From contig NZ_CP061336.1 of the NCBI RefSeq assembly GCF_005473905.2, positions 1,728,501 to 1,792,500 on the forward strand: DNA of 64,000 nucleotides. The letters are read 5' to 3'. The DNA comes from Ruminiclostridium herbifermentans. GTDB taxonomy: Bacteria > Bacillota > Clostridia > Acetivibrionales > DSM-1351. The notes beneath the pieces were generated by a model. It was not told where the DNA came from, did not search any database, and saw only the letters and a list, made by a program, of their open reading frames with translations. A program made the position numbers and the translations under genes. Within the stretch, counting starts at the first letter, position 1, and every line of letters begins with the position of its first letter. Positions 17,042 to 27,300 of this stretch are shown in pieces.

Positions 17042-19789
17042 ATGAATGTTATGATTACAGGAGTAACTGGTTTTGCAGGTAGCTATTTAGCTGAATACCT
17101 AGTTAAAAAACCAGGAGTCAAAGTATTTGGACTTAAAAGATGGAATAGTCCTATGCAAGATATTAAACAAATAGAGGATAAAATAAATTTAATAAATTTC
17201 GACCTAGGTGATCCTCATTCTATTTACCGTGCTGTTAACGAAATAAAGCCAGATAAAATCTTCCATCTTGCAGCACAGTCATATGTACCTATGAGCTTTA
17301 GGGCACCAATAGATACACTTAGAGCAAATGTTTTTGGAACGGTAAGCATACTTGAAGCAGTATTGGAATCTGGGTGTAATCCAGTAATACATGTATGTAC
17401 TTCGTCAGAAGTATATGGGCAGGTAGAAGAAAAAGACTTACCAATTAATGAAGATACTCCATTTAGACCACAAAGTCCATATGGAGTGAGTAAGGTTGCA
17501 GAAGATCTTATAGCATACCAATATCATGTTACTTACGGATTAAAAATCGTCAGATCCCGTTCATTTACGCATACCGGTCCTAGAAGTAAGCAGGTCTTTG
17601 TAGCACCTTCATTTGCAAAGCAGATTGCAGATATAGAAGCAGGTATAAAAAAAGATAATACAATTTATGTAGGGAATCTTGACTCAGTCCGTACATTTCT
17701 TGATATAAGGGATATGGTGGAAGCTTACTGGCTGCTCACTGAAAAAGGTATTCCTGGTGAAGCTTATAATATTGCAGGTACTCATACATGTAAAGTGGGA
17801 GAAATGCTTAATACACTACTTAGTATGACAGATGTGAAGCTGAAATCTGGTATATATTTCATTGCAGAGGTTGGAAAGTCATGTAATGGTAACTTAGATT
17901 ATTGTTTGAAAATATTAAGGGAGTGTAAAAAATCTGGAGTAAATGCTGTAAGGTTTCACCATTTCTTTTTAGAGGAAAGCGTACATCCAAGTGTATTAAA
18001 GAAAACATCACAAACTGAACGAGCGTGGTCACTCCAGCTAAAATTACCATTTATTGATGAAATATTATTCAATGAAATGGACTATAGAACTATTCTTGAA
18101 TACTGTAGAGAACTTGGTTTAGACTTTATAGCTACTCCTTGGGATCTTAAATCTTTTGAATTATTCAAAAAAATTGGAATAACAGACTTTAAAGTACATT
18201 CAATGAATGCAATGAATATACCTCTAATATCTGCTATTCTTGAAAATAGTCATAAACTCTATCTTTCAACAGGTGGAATGACAGAAAAGCAAGTTGAAAT
18301 ATTGTGCCGCAATCTTAGACTTTCTGAATACAATGTAGTGTTGATGCACGCAGTTTGTGCATATCCTGCGCCTGAAAGTACTATAAATATGAGAGCATTA
18401 AACATACTTAAAAAATATAGTAAGTCAGTTGGTTATTCCAGTAATGATTTAAACAAAAGTTCTGTTTTATCTGCTTGTGCTTTAGGAGCAGATGTTATTG
18501 AAAAACATGTTCATTTATATGATGACCAACTTGGTTTACATAAGTCGTCTGTAAATGTAAAAAGTATTGGTGAGATGATTCGAAATATTAATGAAATTAA
18601 GACTATTATTGGTAAAGAAATCAAGTATGAATCTAGGGGCGAAATGGTAAATCAAGAAATTCTGTCAAAAAGTATTGTTCTAAAGAAAGATGTTAAACAA
18701 GGTAAAATACTCGAAGAATCTGATGTTACACTACAGCTTCCAGTAAAAGAGGTAAATGCAAAGCAGTGGTTTGATGTAATAGGAAAAGAAGTAACTAGTA
18801 ATTTGCAAAAAGGTGATTATCTGCATAGTTGCGATATTTTAAACTCAAAACTTGAGGAAGCTAAAAAGGATTCTTCTTTATCAACAAATTTAAACGAAAG
18901 AGTATTTATTCCAGGGAAAATAGGAGTAGTAGCAAGATTTAAAGACATAGATGAAATGATTAAAAACAGAAACATAGATTATGTTGAGATACATTATGCT
19001 GCTAGTGACTTAAAAAAAGAGGATGAATGCAAGGATTATGATTTAGACTTAGTTGTACATTTACCTGAATACTCAGATGGCAAGTTACTTGATTTATGTT
19101 CTTATGATGAAGAGTTTAGATTGTTTTCAGTTAGTGTAATAAACAGCGTAATGGAGAAGGCTAGAAACCTTAAACGTCACTTTAAAAAGTGTACAGGTGA
19201 TGTAAAGTTTATTGTTCACCCTGGGACAATGACATATCCTCATTTTTTAGAGGATCCAAGTAGGCAATATGAATTGTTTGAAGATTCACTGAGAAGAATG
19301 GACACCAGCGGCCTTGAGGTTTTAGTAGAAAATATGGTTACTTACCCGTGGTTTATTGATGGAGGCTGGGTACCAAAACAAGGAGTTAGCAATACCTTCC
19401 TTAGTGCTATAGATATGTATAATTTCTGTAAAAAACTAAATTTAGGGATGTGTTTGGACTTATGTCATGCAAAGTTATACACAAACTATACGGGAGAAAG
19501 TTTTCTGGAGTATATGAAAATAGTCAAACCAGTTGTAAAGCATATTCATTATTCAGATTGCTTAGGCTTAGATGGCGAGGGATTGCAAGTTGGTGAAGGT
19601 GATATGGACTGGGAAGATGTGTGTAGAGTATTCAGTGATTTCCAATTTGGCTGGACACCTGAAATTTGGAATGGACATCATGATAATGGAGAGAAATTCT
19701 ATGAAGCTCATAGAAGACTAAATGATAAATTCAAGCAGTATCGAACTAAAGCTTTATCAAGCTGCAAGGATTTTAAAGGGGATGCATAA
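17042..19789 (+). CDS. Three-domain SDR epimerase/dehydratase - NeuB-like synthase - TIM-barrel protein
   Basis: 915-aa fusion. Residues ~1-268 are a GDP-mannose-4,6-dehydratase-like SDR (GVTGFAGSYLAEYL nucleotide loop, TSSEVYG, YGVSK catalytic Tyr/Lys). Residues ~269-600 are a NeuB sialic-acid-synthase-like TIM barrel with C-terminal SAF-type segment (FIAEVGKSCNGN, ATPWD, STGGMTE, IEKHV). Residues ~620-905 resemble a xylose-isomerase/AP-endonuclease-type TIM barrel (VENMVTYPWF, CLDLCHAKL, HIHYSDC). The SDR stops about 50 residues short of usual and joins NeuB directly. The NeuB GYSDH motif reads GYSSND (464-469), losing an expected metal-ligand His. ATG at 17042 is chosen over GTG 17033 for spacing to aaggagag. 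Next to GDP-heptose genes, so a modified heptose or nonulosonate-like product is inferred. Confidence 0.85.
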   Translation: MNVMITGVTGFAGSYLAEYLVKKPGVKVFGLKRWNSPMQDIKQIEDKINLINFDLGDPHSIYRAVNEIKPDKIFHLAAQSYVPMSFRAPIDTLRANVFGTVSILEAVLESGCNPVIHVCTSSEVYGQVEEKDLPINEDTPFRPQSPYGVSKVAEDLIAYQYHVTYGLKIVRSRSFTHTGPRSKQVFVAPSFAKQIADIEAGIKKDNTIYVGNLDSVRTFLDIRDMVEAYWLLTEKGIPGEAYNIAGTHTCKVGEMLNTLLSMTDVKLKSGIYFIAEVGKSCNGNLDYCLKILRECKKSGVNAVRFHHFFLEESVHPSVLKKTSQTERAWSLQLKLPFIDEILFNEMDYRTILEYCRELGLDFIATPWDLKSFELFKKIGITDFKVHSMNAMNIPLISAILENSHKLYLSTGGMTEKQVEILCRNLRLSEYNVVLMHAVCAYPAPESTINMRALNILKKYSKSVGYSSNDLNKSSVLSACALGADVIEKHVHLYDDQLGLHKSSVNVKSIGEMIRNINEIKTIIGKEIKYESRGEMVNQEILSKSIVLKKDVKQGKILEESDVTLQLPVKEVNAKQWFDVIGKEVTSNLQKGDYLHSCDILNSKLEEAKKDSSLSTNLNERVFIPGKIGVVARFKDIDEMIKNRNIDYVEIHYAASDLKKEDECKDYDLDLVVHLPEYSDGKLLDLCSYDEEFRLFSVSVINSVMEKARNLKRHFKKCTGDVKFIVHPGTMTYPHFLEDPSRQYELFEDSLRRMDTSGLEVLVENMVTYPWFIDGGWVPKQGVSNTFLSAIDMYNFCKKLNLGMCLDLCHAKLYTNYTGESFLEYMKIVKPVVKHIHYSDCLGLDGEGLQVGEGDMDWEDVCRVFSDFQFGWTPEIWNGHHDNGEKFYEAHRRLNDKFKQYRTKALSSCKDFKGDA

Positions 19790-19790
19790 A

Positions 19791-21086
19791 ATGAAGGCAG
19801 TAATACTAGCCGGTGGGTTAGGAACCAGATTACGCGAATTTACTAAAGAAGAAGTCCCCAAGCCAATGGTTAAAATAAATGAAGAACCTATTTTACAGCA
19901 TCAAATCAAAAAACTTAAAAAATATGGAATAACGGAAATTATTTTTATTATAGGTTATCTAGGTAGCAAAATAAAAGAGTATTTTGGTGATGGAAGAAAA
20001 TTTGGCGTAACAATTCAATATTTTGAAGAAACTGAACCATTAGGAACTGCCGGAGCTTTATATTATATTAGAAACCTGTTGCATAATCAATTTCTAGTAG
20101 TGTTCGGCGATATAATATTTGATATGGATTTAGATAGATTTATTAGGTTTCACAATGAGAATGAAGCAGATTGTTCCATAGTTATCCATCCGAATAATCA
20201 TCCATATGACAGTGATGTTATTGCTTTAGACAAAAATAATAGAGTAATAAATATTCTTGAAAAAAACCAGACTAGAGATTTTTATTATAATAACTGTGTG
20301 ATTGCAGGAATGTTTCTTCTGAATATAAGTGTAATAGAGTATATTAAGGAAGGTGTAAAACAGGATCTTGTAAAGAATGTGATTTCTAATATTCTTCCAG
20401 ATAAAAAGGTTTTGGGGTATAGAACTACTGAGTATCTCAAAGACATGGGCACCCCAGATAGATATTTGCTTGTACAAAAGCATATGGTTGAAGGGATTGT
20501 GGCACAAAGGAATTTATCCAATAGGCAGAAAGCAGTTTTTATTGATAGAGATGGTACTATAAATAAGTACTGTGGTTTGGTATCAAAACCTGAGGAATTG
20601 GAAGTTTTTGAGGAAGCTTATACAGCACTAAAATTATTAAATAATTCTGAATATCTCAGCATAGTGATTACAAATCAGCCTGTTGTGGCCAGAAATCTCT
20701 GTACAATTGATGAACTTGATAATATACATAAAAAGTTGGAATATGATCTAGGCTTAAGAGGTGTATATATTGATGATTTATACTATTGTCCCCATCACCC
20801 TGACAAGGGTTATCCAGAAGAAAACAAGCTTTACAAAATAGAATGTGATTGTAGAAAGCCTAAAATTGGACTTATTCAAAGTGCTGTTGAGAAATATAAT
20901 ATCGATTTGTCTTCATCATTTATGATAGGTGATTCAACCATAGACATTCAAACAGGGAAAAATGCGGGCTTAAAAACTATTCTTCTAGGATCTGGTGTGA
21001 TTGAAAATGATGCTAAATATAAAGCTAAACCCGATTACTATTCTGCAAATATATTAGAAGCAGTAAAAATCATTATTAATAAGTAG
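19791..21086 (+). CDS. HddC-GmhB fusion: heptose-1-phosphate nucleotidyltransferase plus heptose-bisphosphate phosphatase
   Basis: 431-aa two-domain enzyme for activated heptose. Residues ~1-240 are a sugar-phosphate nucleotidyltransferase (LAGGLGTRLREFTKEEVPKP, then GDIIFDMDLD), matching HddC, which makes GDP-D-glycero-alpha-D-manno-heptose. Residues ~245-431 are a GmhB-type HAD phosphatase: nucleophile region FIDRDGTIN (Asp252, Asp254), zinc-type loop CPHHPDKGYPEE...CDCRKP and GDSTIDIQTG. The two steps are consecutive in the pathway (bisphosphate to 1-phosphate to nucleotide sugar), so the fusion is logical. The start ATG at 19791 comes one base after the previous stop, with aaagggg before it, so translation is coupled. 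GDP rather than ADP is inferred from family resemblance and the HddA partner. Confidence 0.85.
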   Translation: MKAVILAGGLGTRLREFTKEEVPKPMVKINEEPILQHQIKKLKKYGITEIIFIIGYLGSKIKEYFGDGRKFGVTIQYFEETEPLGTAGALYYIRNLLHNQFLVVFGDIIFDMDLDRFIRFHNENEADCSIVIHPNNHPYDSDVIALDKNNRVINILEKNQTRDFYYNNCVIAGMFLLNISVIEYIKEGVKQDLVKNVISNILPDKKVLGYRTTEYLKDMGTPDRYLLVQKHMVEGIVAQRNLSNRQKAVFIDRDGTINKYCGLVSKPEELEVFEEAYTALKLLNNSEYLSIVITNQPVVARNLCTIDELDNIHKKLEYDLGLRGVYIDDLYYCPHHPDKGYPEENKLYKIECDCRKPKIGLIQSAVEKYNIDLSSSFMIGDSTIDIQTGKNAGLKTILLGSGVIENDAKYKAKPDYYSANILEAVKIIINK

Positions 21087-21271
21087 TATTAGTAAATGTA
21101 ATAGTTAAATTTGATATAAATTCCAAATCACTACTATTTTATCTTATATAAGAGAATATTAACTATGTCACTAAGTATAAGATATTTATTGAACTAGGAA
21201 AGTCAAAAATCACCTGATTAAAATGCTATAAAATCCACATAAAGTATATAACTTTAAAAGGAGGAATTCTA

Positions 21272-21871
21272 ATGGAAACATCAAGTTTAGAGAAGATTGA
21301 TGTTGATTTTTATAGAAGCATCGATATGTATCTAGGCACATTAAAACTTCAAGTTGACATGTTAGATGTGAATGAAATAAATACAGTGATTTTGAAATTG
21401 CTTGAAGTATATGATAGAAAAGGATTTGTATATGTTTTTGGAAATGGAGGCAGTGCTTCAACAGCATCGCATTTTGTAAATGATTTCAATAAAGGTGTAA
21501 GTGAGAAGTTAGTTAAGAGATTCAAATTTTGCTGCCTTAATGACAATGTATCATCAATTATGGCTATTGCAAATGATATTAGCTATGATGAAATATTCAG
21601 ATTTCAATTAAAAAACTATCTGACCAAAAATGATCTTGTAATTGGAATCTCTGGAAGTGGTAATTCAAAAAATGTTGTTAATGCAATTGAATATGCAAAT
21701 TATGTTGGAGCAGAAACAATCGGATTAGTTGGATATGACGGAGGTAAGCTGAAAGAACTTGCAAAGTACTGTATCCATGTTCCAATTAGAGATATGCAAA
21801 AGGTCGAAGATATACATATGATACTTGAACATTTAATTATGAGTATAATAAAAGGATATTTAAGGGGGTGA
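21272..21871 (+). CDS. gmhA: Sedoheptulose-7-phosphate isomerase (GmhA-like SIS protein)
   Basis: 199-aa SIS-domain isomerase, first enzyme of the heptose pathway: sedoheptulose 7-phosphate to D-glycero-D-manno-heptose 7-phosphate. The phosphate-binding loop GNGGSAST sits at 57-64, a second sugar-phosphate loop GISGSGNS later, and EDIHMILEHLI near the C-terminus matches the catalytic Glu/His region of GmhA. ATG at 21272 with aggaggaat just before. A 185-nt gap with no visible gene separates it from the HddC-GmhB gene, while its stop overlaps the leader of the downstream kinase, so the two are surely co-translated. Confidence 0.88.
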   Translation: METSSLEKIDVDFYRSIDMYLGTLKLQVDMLDVNEINTVILKLLEVYDRKGFVYVFGNGGSASTASHFVNDFNKGVSEKLVKRFKFCCLNDNVSSIMAIANDISYDEIFRFQLKNYLTKNDLVIGISGSGNSKNVVNAIEYANYVGAETIGLVGYDGGKLKELAKYCIHVPIRDMQKVEDIHMILEHLIMSIIKGYLRG

Positions 21872-21876
21872 TTAAA

Positions 21877-22866
21877 TTGGTTATCAGTCAAACACCTCTT
21901 AGAGTAAGTTTTTTTGGCGGAGGGACTGATTTCAAGGCTTACTATGAAAATTATGGCGGAACAGTTTTAAGTGCTGCAATAAACAAGTATATATATGTAA
22001 TTGTCACTCCAAGAGATGATGATGATATTGTATTGAATTATTCTAAAAGAGAAAGAGTCAATAATGTTAATGATATAGAACATAAAATAATTCGAGAAGC
22101 ATTAAAAATAACTAACATAACAAGAGCAATTGAAATAACAAGTTTTTCAGATATACATTCAGATGGCAGCGGACTTGGCTCATCAAGTGCATTTACAGTT
22201 GGCTTGCTAAATTCTCTTTTTGCGTACAAGGGAGAGTATAAGAATCCAGCAGAACTTGCAGAATTTGCATGTAAGATAGAAATAGACATTTTGGGAGAAC
22301 CGATAGGTAAACAGGACCAGTATGCATCTGCTTTTGGAGGGTTAAAAAAATATAGCTTCAATAAAGATGGCACAGTTACTGCAAAGGAAATTGAAGCTAC
22401 CCCTGAAGCATTTAATACACTTAATATATGTACAAGCTTATTTTATACCGGAATTACCAGGAAGGCATCTAGCGTATTACATGATCAGAAAACAAAAATA
22501 GGTATAAATATTGAAAATCTCAATAGGCTAAAGGAAATTACATTGCAAGGTGAAGAGTACATAAGAAATGCGGATATTGAAAATATAGGGAGACTTCTTA
22601 ATGAAAATTGGGAAAATAAAAAAAGACTGTCAAATAAAATAAACAATGATAAAATTGATGCTATTTATTCTAAGGGAAGACAAGCAGGTGCCTATGGAGG
22701 TAAACTGCTAGGTGCTGGAGGTGGAGGCTATTTTCTCTTTGCATATCCGCTGGAAAACTATAAAAATATAAAGTCCGCGCTAGAAGATTTTAAGGAAATG
22801 CCATTTACTTTTGAGTTTGCAGGAAGCAGAATTGTTTTTAATAATGGCAAAAATACAGTAGTATGA
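21877..22866 (+). CDS. hddA: D-glycero-D-manno-heptose 7-phosphate kinase (HddA-like GHMP kinase)
   Basis: 329-aa GHMP-family kinase that should phosphorylate C1 of heptose 7-phosphate to the 1,7-bisphosphate. It opens with VISQTPLRVSFFGGGTDF (typical of HddA), has the ATP loop DGSGLGSSSAF at 96-106 and the C-terminal GAYGGKLLGAGGGGYFLF motif. I chose the TTG at 21877: the ribosome binding site aaggggg ends at 21868, so the GTG at 21868 is too close, and the TTG gives the usual family N-terminus. With GmhA and HddC-GmhB it completes the four steps to GDP-heptose. Confidence 0.88.
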   Translation: MVISQTPLRVSFFGGGTDFKAYYENYGGTVLSAAINKYIYVIVTPRDDDDIVLNYSKRERVNNVNDIEHKIIREALKITNITRAIEITSFSDIHSDGSGLGSSSAFTVGLLNSLFAYKGEYKNPAELAEFACKIEIDILGEPIGKQDQYASAFGGLKKYSFNKDGTVTAKEIEATPEAFNTLNICTSLFYTGITRKASSVLHDQKTKIGINIENLNRLKEITLQGEEYIRNADIENIGRLLNENWENKKRLSNKINNDKIDAIYSKGRQAGAYGGKLLGAGGGGYFLFAYPLENYKNIKSALEDFKEMPFTFEFAGSRIVFNNGKNTVV

Positions 22867-22899
22867 TAGAAACAGCATATGTTTCAGATTGGAGATACC

Positions 22900-24264
22900 A
22901 TGGCAGAGATAAAAAATACTAACTGTAGGATAGATATACTTTCAGCAGCAGAACATTTATCCCGTGCTATCCAATATAAAACCATATCTTATGAGAACAC
23001 AAATAAAATGGATAATTTGGAATTTCTAAAATTTCGATTATTTCTTGAAGATACATTTCCGCATGTGTTTAAAAATTTAAAAATTGATATTATTAACAAA
23101 ATGAGTATTCTTTTAAAATGGGAAGGCATTGGACAAAATGCAGGTGCTATACTCCTGATGGCGCATATGGATGTAGCATCGGTTGAAGCTGGAACTGAAA
23201 ATAATTGGAGCTATCCTCCGTTCTCAGGAAAAATATCAAAAGGATACATTTGGGGACGTGGTGCACTTGATATGAAAAGCCAGCTAATGGGTATCCTTGA
23301 AGCAATAGAGGAACTTTTGAAAAATAATTTTACTCCCCAAAACACTATATATCTAGCATTTGGACATGACGAAGAAATCGGAGGAAGTGGTGGTAATGCC
23401 CATATAGCAGATTATTTGAAAGAAAAAGGAGTTACTCTTTCTGCAGTGTTAGATGAAGGTGGTTTTATTTTAAAAAATGCTGTTGCAGGTGTAACTAAGC
23501 CTTTGGCAGTAATAGGTATAGCAGAAAAGGGTACTACAACATTGGAACTAACATCCTTTTCTACAGGAGGGCACTCATCTATGCCTCCGAGACATACAGC
23601 TATCGGAAAGCTAGCTACAGCTATATACAGACTAGAGAAAAAACAATTTCGCCCAAAGTTAGATGGAGCTGCAAAAGAGTTTTTAAATACAATTATAACT
23701 CAAATGCCATTAATCAAAAGAATTGTTTTAAAGAACACCTGGTTGTTTAAGCCACTTGTATTAAAAATTCTTACAAATTCTAAAACTACTAACGCTTTAG
23801 TAAGAACTACAATTGCTGTAACGATGATAGAAGGTGGGATAAAAGAAAATATACTTCCGCAAAAGGCAAAAGCAAATATTAACTTTAGAATCTTACCAGG
23901 AGAAACTATAACTAGTATAAAGGAAAAAGTAGAAAAAATTATAGGGTGTGACGGTATTGAAGTCAAAATAAAAGAAAATAGCTTTAATCCTATAGAGCCT
24001 TCCAGTAGTAGTTCAGAGGAATATAGAATTATAAGCAAAGTTGTGAAATCTGTTTTCAAGGAGACAATAGTGGCACCATATTTAACTGTTGGGTTAACTG
24101 ATTCTAGATACTATAAAAATATTGCTTCTCAAATATATAGGTTCTGCCCTATTGAAATGAGCATAGGCGATTTAAATACAATTCATGGAGTAAACGAAAA
24201 AATCAGTATAGAGGCTTATGAGAAACTTATAAAATTCTTTTATTTATTAATAAAAGAATTTTGA
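22900..24264 (+). CDS. M20 family metallopeptidase (PM20D1/CPS1-like)
   Basis: 454-aa zinc peptidase/amidase of the M20 family. Metal ligand motifs are present: MAHMDV, GRGALDMKSQ, HDEEIGGSGG with the catalytic Glu, and a late IHGVNE His; the lid domain carries GGHSSMPP. Sequence style fits the carboxypeptidase S/PM20D1 branch, whose members hydrolyse or form N-acyl amino acids. No signal peptide is visible, so it is probably cytoplasmic. In an NRPS locus that appears to make an N-acyl-aminoacyl group, it could trim, recycle or detoxify the product (inference). ATG at 22900 is preferred since ttggaga precedes it closely; an ATG at 22879 is possible. It is 33 nt after the kinase gene. Confidence 0.85.
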   Translation: MAEIKNTNCRIDILSAAEHLSRAIQYKTISYENTNKMDNLEFLKFRLFLEDTFPHVFKNLKIDIINKMSILLKWEGIGQNAGAILLMAHMDVASVEAGTENNWSYPPFSGKISKGYIWGRGALDMKSQLMGILEAIEELLKNNFTPQNTIYLAFGHDEEIGGSGGNAHIADYLKEKGVTLSAVLDEGGFILKNAVAGVTKPLAVIGIAEKGTTTLELTSFSTGGHSSMPPRHTAIGKLATAIYRLEKKQFRPKLDGAAKEFLNTIITQMPLIKRIVLKNTWLFKPLVLKILTNSKTTNALVRTTIAVTMIEGGIKENILPQKAKANINFRILPGETITSIKEKVEKIIGCDGIEVKIKENSFNPIEPSSSSSEEYRIISKVVKSVFKETIVAPYLTVGLTDSRYYKNIASQIYRFCPIEMSIGDLNTIHGVNEKISIEAYEKLIKFFYLLIKEF

Positions 24265-24338
24265 AAAGACTGTTTTGGCTTAATATTTAATTGCATGCAG
24301 AAATTTGTTTATTGTCTTAAAACAAGGGAGAGGTGAAT

Positions 24339-27300
24339 ATGTTAAAGTACAGAAACTTAATAGAATTATTTGAAGATATAAAACAGTGTGATAAAGGAAT
24401 TTATTTTATAGAAGATATTAATAAAGAAGTCTTCATTAAATATGAAGAATTGTATACTAAGTCTTTAAAAATTCTTGGCTTTTTACAAGGAAAAGGGGTA
24501 AAGCCTGGGGATGAAATTATATTCCAGATTCAGGATAATCAATCGTTTATATGTGTTTTTTGGGCATGTATATTAGGTGGAATTATTCCTGTTCCTATAC
24601 CTCTAGGTAATAATGAGGAACATAAACTTAAGATTGTGCGGATATGGAATAATCTGAATAAGCCATACCTTATTACAGAATCGAAGCTTGATAGCTATTT
24701 ATCTGAACAAGAAAGCATAAAAGAACATTCATTTTTAATAGAAGAAGCCATTGATTCGCATAGTTTAGGTAAAATATATACACCTAATTCAGATGACATA
24801 GCTTTTATACAGTTTTCTTCTGGGTCAACAAGTGATCCTAAAGGTGTCATACTTACACATGAAAATTTATTAGTAAACATAAATGCCATGTTAAATGCAG
24901 TAAAAATTTTACCGGATGATGCAACTCTTAGTTGGATGCCTCTTACACATGATTTGGGGCTTGTAGGCTTTCATATATCCTCACTCGCAGGAGGAATTAA
25001 CCAATATATTATGCCAACATCGCTGTTTATTCGACACCCTATTCTATGGATTGAAAAATCAAATGAATATAAAATATCTGTTTTAGCTTCTCCAAACTTT
25101 GGTTACAAACATTTTTTAAGTTCATTTAAGCCTGAACTTGCTTCTAATTGGGATTTATCACATATTCGTTTAATATTAAACGGTGCTGAGCCTATTTCAT
25201 CAGAACTATGCAATTTATTTATAGCTAAAATGTCAGCATATAATTTGAGAAGCAATGTTATTTTACCAGTTTATGGTCTTGCAGAGGCAAGTTTAGCAGT
25301 ATCAATACCTCCTGTTGGTGAGGAATTTGTGACGTTAAGCATTAAAAGGGAGTCTGTTTCTTTAGGTCAGAAGGCTATTTTGGATAGTTCATCATCAGAA
25401 TCAGTAAAATTCGTTGATTTAGGCTTTCCGGTACAGGATTGCTTTGTCAGAATATGTGACGAAGACAATTTAATTGTGGAGGAAAATACCGTAGGAACAA
25501 TTCAAATAACAGGCAAGAATGTTACAAGAGGATACTATAATAATCCACAGGCAACAGCTAATGCATTTACTCAAGATGGGTGGCTGGATACGGGTGATAT
25601 AGGGTTCATGAGAAATGGACGTTTGATTGTTATAGGCAGAAAAAAGGATATTATTTTTATAAATGGACAGAACTATTATCCTTATGATATTGAAAAGACG
25701 GCTGAAGGGTTAGGAATTATTGAGTCAGGGAAAGTTGCTGCTTGCAGTGTACAGGATGAGGTTAGCAAAACAGAGGAGATTTGCATTTTTGTTTTATTTG
25801 GAGGAATGCTTGAGGATTTCGTGCCTATAGCAATTGCTTTAAAAACTAATATAAATAAACTAATGGGCCTAGACATTAAGTATATAATACCTGTAGAGAA
25901 TTTGCCACTAACAGCTAGCGGAAAAGTTCAGAGATATAAGCTGGCAGAAAATTTTAAAAACGGTATGTATGCAGATGTTGTTAACAGAATAAATTGCTTT
26001 ACAGCTGAAAAAGCTCAAGCTAAAAATATTGTATTGCCTGAAAGCGAAATTGAGAAAAAAATTGTTGAACTCTGGGAAGATGTACTTGGAATAGAAAATA
26101 TCGGAGTTACAGATAACTTTTTTGAACTAGGAGGAAATTCTCTAAAAGTATCAAATTTATTGTCTAGAATAGAAGAGCAATTCAACATTAAAATACCTAT
26201 AACAACTGCTTTTGAGATTCTTACAGTAAGAAAACTTTCAGAATTTATAGAAGATGCTAAGAAGAAAGAATACTCAATAATACCTCATATTGAAAAAAGA
26301 GAATATTATCCTGTATCTTCAGCACAGAAAAGGTTAGTTATACTTAATCAAATCGACAGTGACATTACATATAATATTTCTTCGGCTATGCAAATTGAGG
26401 GGATACTGGATACTGAAAGGTTTATAAATGCCTTCAAATTACTTGTGGACAGGCATGAATCTCTAAGAACTAGTTTTGAAATTATAGATGGTGAACCTGT
26501 GCAAAAGATCAGCGAAAAGCTAGAATTTAATATGGATATAACTCTTTGCAAGGATGAGGATGTACCTGAGTTAATAAAGAACTTTATAAGACCGTTTGAT
26601 CTAAGAATAGCACCATTGATAAGAGCTAAGCTTTTGAAAATTAACAATAGAAAACATATTCTTCTATGTGATATGCATCATATAATATCTGATGGAATTT
26701 CGTGTAGCATACTATTTAATGAATTAATAAAGTCATATCAAGGTGCATCGCTTAATGAATTAAAGGTTCAGTATAAGGATTATGCAGTATGGCAGGACGA
26801 AATGCTTAAAACAGAATATACAAGCAAAGAGAAGAAATTCTGGATAAATCAATTTTCAGATGAAATACCTATACTCAATTTTCCCTGCGATTATCAAAGG
26901 CCTGCTGTCCAAAGCTTTGAAGGAAGCAGAGTTTGCTTTGAAATTAATGGGGGATTGCTAGAAAGACTAGAAAGATTGAGTATAAAAACTGGAACAACAC
27001 TATTTATGGTATTTTTGGCAGCGTACAATATACTTTTGCATAAGTATACTGGACAGGAAGACATTGTAGTGGGAACGCCTGTTTCAGGAAGAACTCGTTC
27101 CGAACTAAATAATGTTATTGGTATGTTTGTAAATACGTTGGCTTTAAGAAACTATCCTAAGAGTAATATTAAATTTAGTAGCTTCTTGCAAGATGTAAAG
27201 AATAGATTTTTAATGGCTCTTGAAAATCAAGATTATCAGTTTGAAATGCTGGTAGATGCATTAAAAATAAAAAGGAACATTGATAGAAATCCTTTGTTTG

